A stretch of 64,000 nt of DNA from the NCBI RefSeq assembly GCF_018861315.1, contig NZ_JAHLDL010000012.1:1-64000 (forward strand). The letters run 5' to 3'. The translations under genes and the position numbers were made by a program. The number at the start of each line of letters is the position of its first letter. Position 1 is the stretch's first letter. Positions 62,741-64,000 of the stretch are shown here, in pieces. Under the pieces are notes generated by a model that was not told the origin of the DNA, ran no database searches, and saw nothing but the letters and a program-made list of their open reading frames with translations. The DNA comes from Clostridium bowmanii (GTDB lineage: Bacteria > Bacillota > Clostridia > Clostridiales > Clostridiaceae).

Positions 62741-62996
62741 TGAAGAGGAGTAAAGGTAAATAATATTAAGAGAGGAAGATCCATAGGTTGTAAGGTCTTC
62801 TATATGAAAAACCTTGAAGGTAGCTTCGGAGCTTCTTTGTTGAACATAATTATGTGAATTTGTTATATAATAATTAGTAGACAAAGACGGTTATCTTAAT
62901 CGTTAAATTATCAAGAGCCTGTAGATTTGCAGGAAAAAAGGTGGTACCGCGAGTTCTTCGTCCTTTTATAGACGAAGGCTCTTTTTGTTTTTTTGT
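62741..62996 (+). promoter_or_regulatory. T-box leader of valS
   Basis: The invariant T-box AAGGTGGTACCGCG lies at 62938-62951, preceded by a long leader with an AGAGAGGAAGA stem I region and a GGTTGTAAGG distal loop. The terminator (GAG..CTTCGTC with GACGAAGGCTC, 62951-62981, then TTTTTG) overlaps the antiterminator, as usual. Uncharged tRNA-Val should allow read-through. A GTA in GAAGGTAGCTTC is a candidate specifier, but I could not fix the specifier loop. Confidence 0.93.
62951..62996 (+). terminator. attenuator terminator of the valS T-box
   Basis: GAGTTCTTCGTC pairs with GACGAAGGCTC and is followed by TTTTTGTTTTTTT. It shares its 5' side with the T-box antiterminator. Confidence 0.88.
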
Positions 62997-63041
62997 AAAT
63001 TAAAAAACATTAGATATGATATAAATGAGGAGGAATTAATT

Positions 63042-64000
63042 ATGGAAGAAAATAATAATATTGCAAAGAATTATGACCCGAAAGATTTTGAAGAAAGACT
63101 TTATGCTTGGTGGGAAGAAAAAGGATACTTTACTCCAGATATGGATAAAAATAAAAAACCATTTACAATTATGATGCCACCACCAAATATTACAGGAAAA
63201 TTACATTTAGGTCATGCGCTTGATAATACACTTCAAGATATTTTAATTAGAACTAAAAGAATGCAGGGATATAGCACATTGTGGCTTCCAGGAGAAGACC
63301 ATGCTAGTATTGCAACAGAAGTAAAGGTAGAAAATGAACTTTTAAAGAAGGGGCTTGTGAAGAAAGAGATGGGAAGAGAAGCCTTCCTTGAAAAAGTTTG
63401 GGAGTGGACTGGTGAATATAGAGAAAAAATAAGAGGCCAATTAAAGAAAATGGGTTGTTCTGCTGACTTTACAAGGGAAAGTTTTACTATGGACGAAAAC
63501 TTAAACCATGCAGTAAGAGAGGTTTTCGTTAAATTATATAAGGACGGACTTATTTATAAGGGAAATAGGATAACAAACTGGTGCCCTAAATGTATGACAG
63601 CAATTTCTGATGCAGAAATTGTATTTGAAGAACAAGCAGGTCACTTTTGGCATATAAAATATCCAGTAGCAGGCAGTGACGAATTCTTAGAAATAGCTAC
63701 CACAAGACCGGAAACTATGCTTGGAGATACAGCAGTAGCAGTAAACCCTAAGGATTCACGTTATTCACATTTAGTAGGAAAAACATTGATTTTGCCACTA
63801 GTAAATAGAGAAATACCAATAGTTGCAGACGATTACGTTGATTTAGATTTTGGAACAGGAGCAGTTAAAATCACTCCAGCACATGATCCTAATGACTTCC
63901 AAATAGGTAAGAGACATAATCTGCCTGAAATAGTGGTTTTAAATGAAAATGCTACTATATGTGAAGGATATGGAAAATATTCAGGTCTTGACAGATATGA
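63042..64000 (+). CDS. valS: valyl-tRNA synthetase (N-terminal part, cut by the window edge)
   Basis: Charges tRNA-Val. 319 codons are visible. The class I HIGH-type motif reads [19 protein letters not shown] (about residues 46-64), with the [12 protein letters not shown] block that follows it. The CP1 editing domain begins with [19 protein letters not shown] (about 220) and continues with the [16 protein letters not shown] block. AGGAGG precedes the ATG. The KMSKS loop and anticodon domain lie beyond the window. Confidence 0.96.
   Translation, partial: MEENNNIAKNYDPKDFEERLYAWWEEKGYFTPDMDKNKKPFTIMMPPPNITGKLHLGHALDNTLQDILIRTKRMQGYSTLWLPGEDHASIATEVKVENELLKKGLVKKEMGREAFLEKVWEWTGEYREKIRGQLKKMGCSADFTRESFTMDENLNHAVREVFVKLYKDGLIYKGNRITNWCPKCMTAISDAEIVFEEQAGHFWHIKYPVAGSDEFLEIATTRPETMLGDTAVAVNPKDSRYSHLVGKTLILPLVNREIPIVADDYVDLDFGTGAVKITPAHDPNDFQIGKRHNLPEIVVLNENATICEGYGKYSGLDRY

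Noticed and set aside
62699-62884. 61-codon minus-strand frame in the valS leader
   Set aside because: It is antisense to the T-box RNA structure and has no ribosome binding site.

Overview
The window is AT-rich (roughly 30% GC by eye), has strong AGGAGG-type ribosome binding sites, U-tailed hairpin terminators, an FMN riboswitch, a T-box and a complete Rnf complex. All of this points to a strictly anaerobic Clostridium (sensu stricto) chromosome. It is mostly core metabolism. I see no prophage, no CRISPR array, no rRNA or tRNA gene and no intact transposase.

Layout. 64-2347 (minus): a polar amino acid ABC transporter. 2590-6602: the riboflavin operon ribD-ribE-ribBA-ribH behind an FMN riboswitch. 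7028-10029: a small membrane protein, a diguanylate cyclase, a HAD phosphatase and 5-formyl-THF cyclo-ligase. 10446-11456: an N-terminally deleted oligopeptide-binding protein. 11536-15142: a sodium:amino-acid symporter (NSS/MetP type) with three tiny MetS-like membrane subunits of 31-35 residues. 15245-17188: apbE, a NusG-II protein and a Gx transporter, facing the Rnf operon (rnfCDGEAB, minus, 17522-22506). ApbE supplies the covalent FMN that RnfG and RnfD need, so the two clusters belong together. 22930-25773: YceG and TelA. 25902-35743: rarA, an M3 peptidase, a YtxH/DUF948-like envelope pair, PlsC, a Na/Pi cotransporter, a broken ECF S component and hcp. 36305-37536: an orphan RNA-binding domain of a BglG/LicT antiterminator, then PTS EIIA and HPr. 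37731-47740: a Y-family polymerase, CCA transferase, DUF1292 proteins, an HD protein, a radical SAM protein, birA, a UPF0158 protein, glpP and an MgtC-like protein. 47871-53795: a DEAD-box helicase, queT with a preQ1-I riboswitch, an M16 peptidase, recX and a transglutaminase. 53815-62527: a TPR protein, a NitT/Tau/Ssu-type ABC transporter and a 1426-residue acyl-CoA dehydratase activase fusion between its permease/ATPase pair and its binding protein. 63042 onward: valS behind a T-box, cut by the window edge.

The most unusual feature is a set of intergenic foldback elements. Family A has three copies (27325, 42788, 60527), each about 185-230 bp. They have near-identical ends and a near-identical apex, but stem arms that differ between copies while staying complementary within each copy. 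Family B has two full copies and one half copy (17202, 61258, 6708). A small palindrome (family C) is dispersed and in one place lies inside a B element. A short hairpin (family D) lies at 52549 and 60852, with a partial copy near 10345. These look like non-autonomous foldback elements or structured RNAs, often sitting where two genes converge.

Limits: everything was read by eye. Start codons were moved from the longest ORF wherever the ribosome binding site demanded it. Family names come from recognisable motifs, not from database searches.
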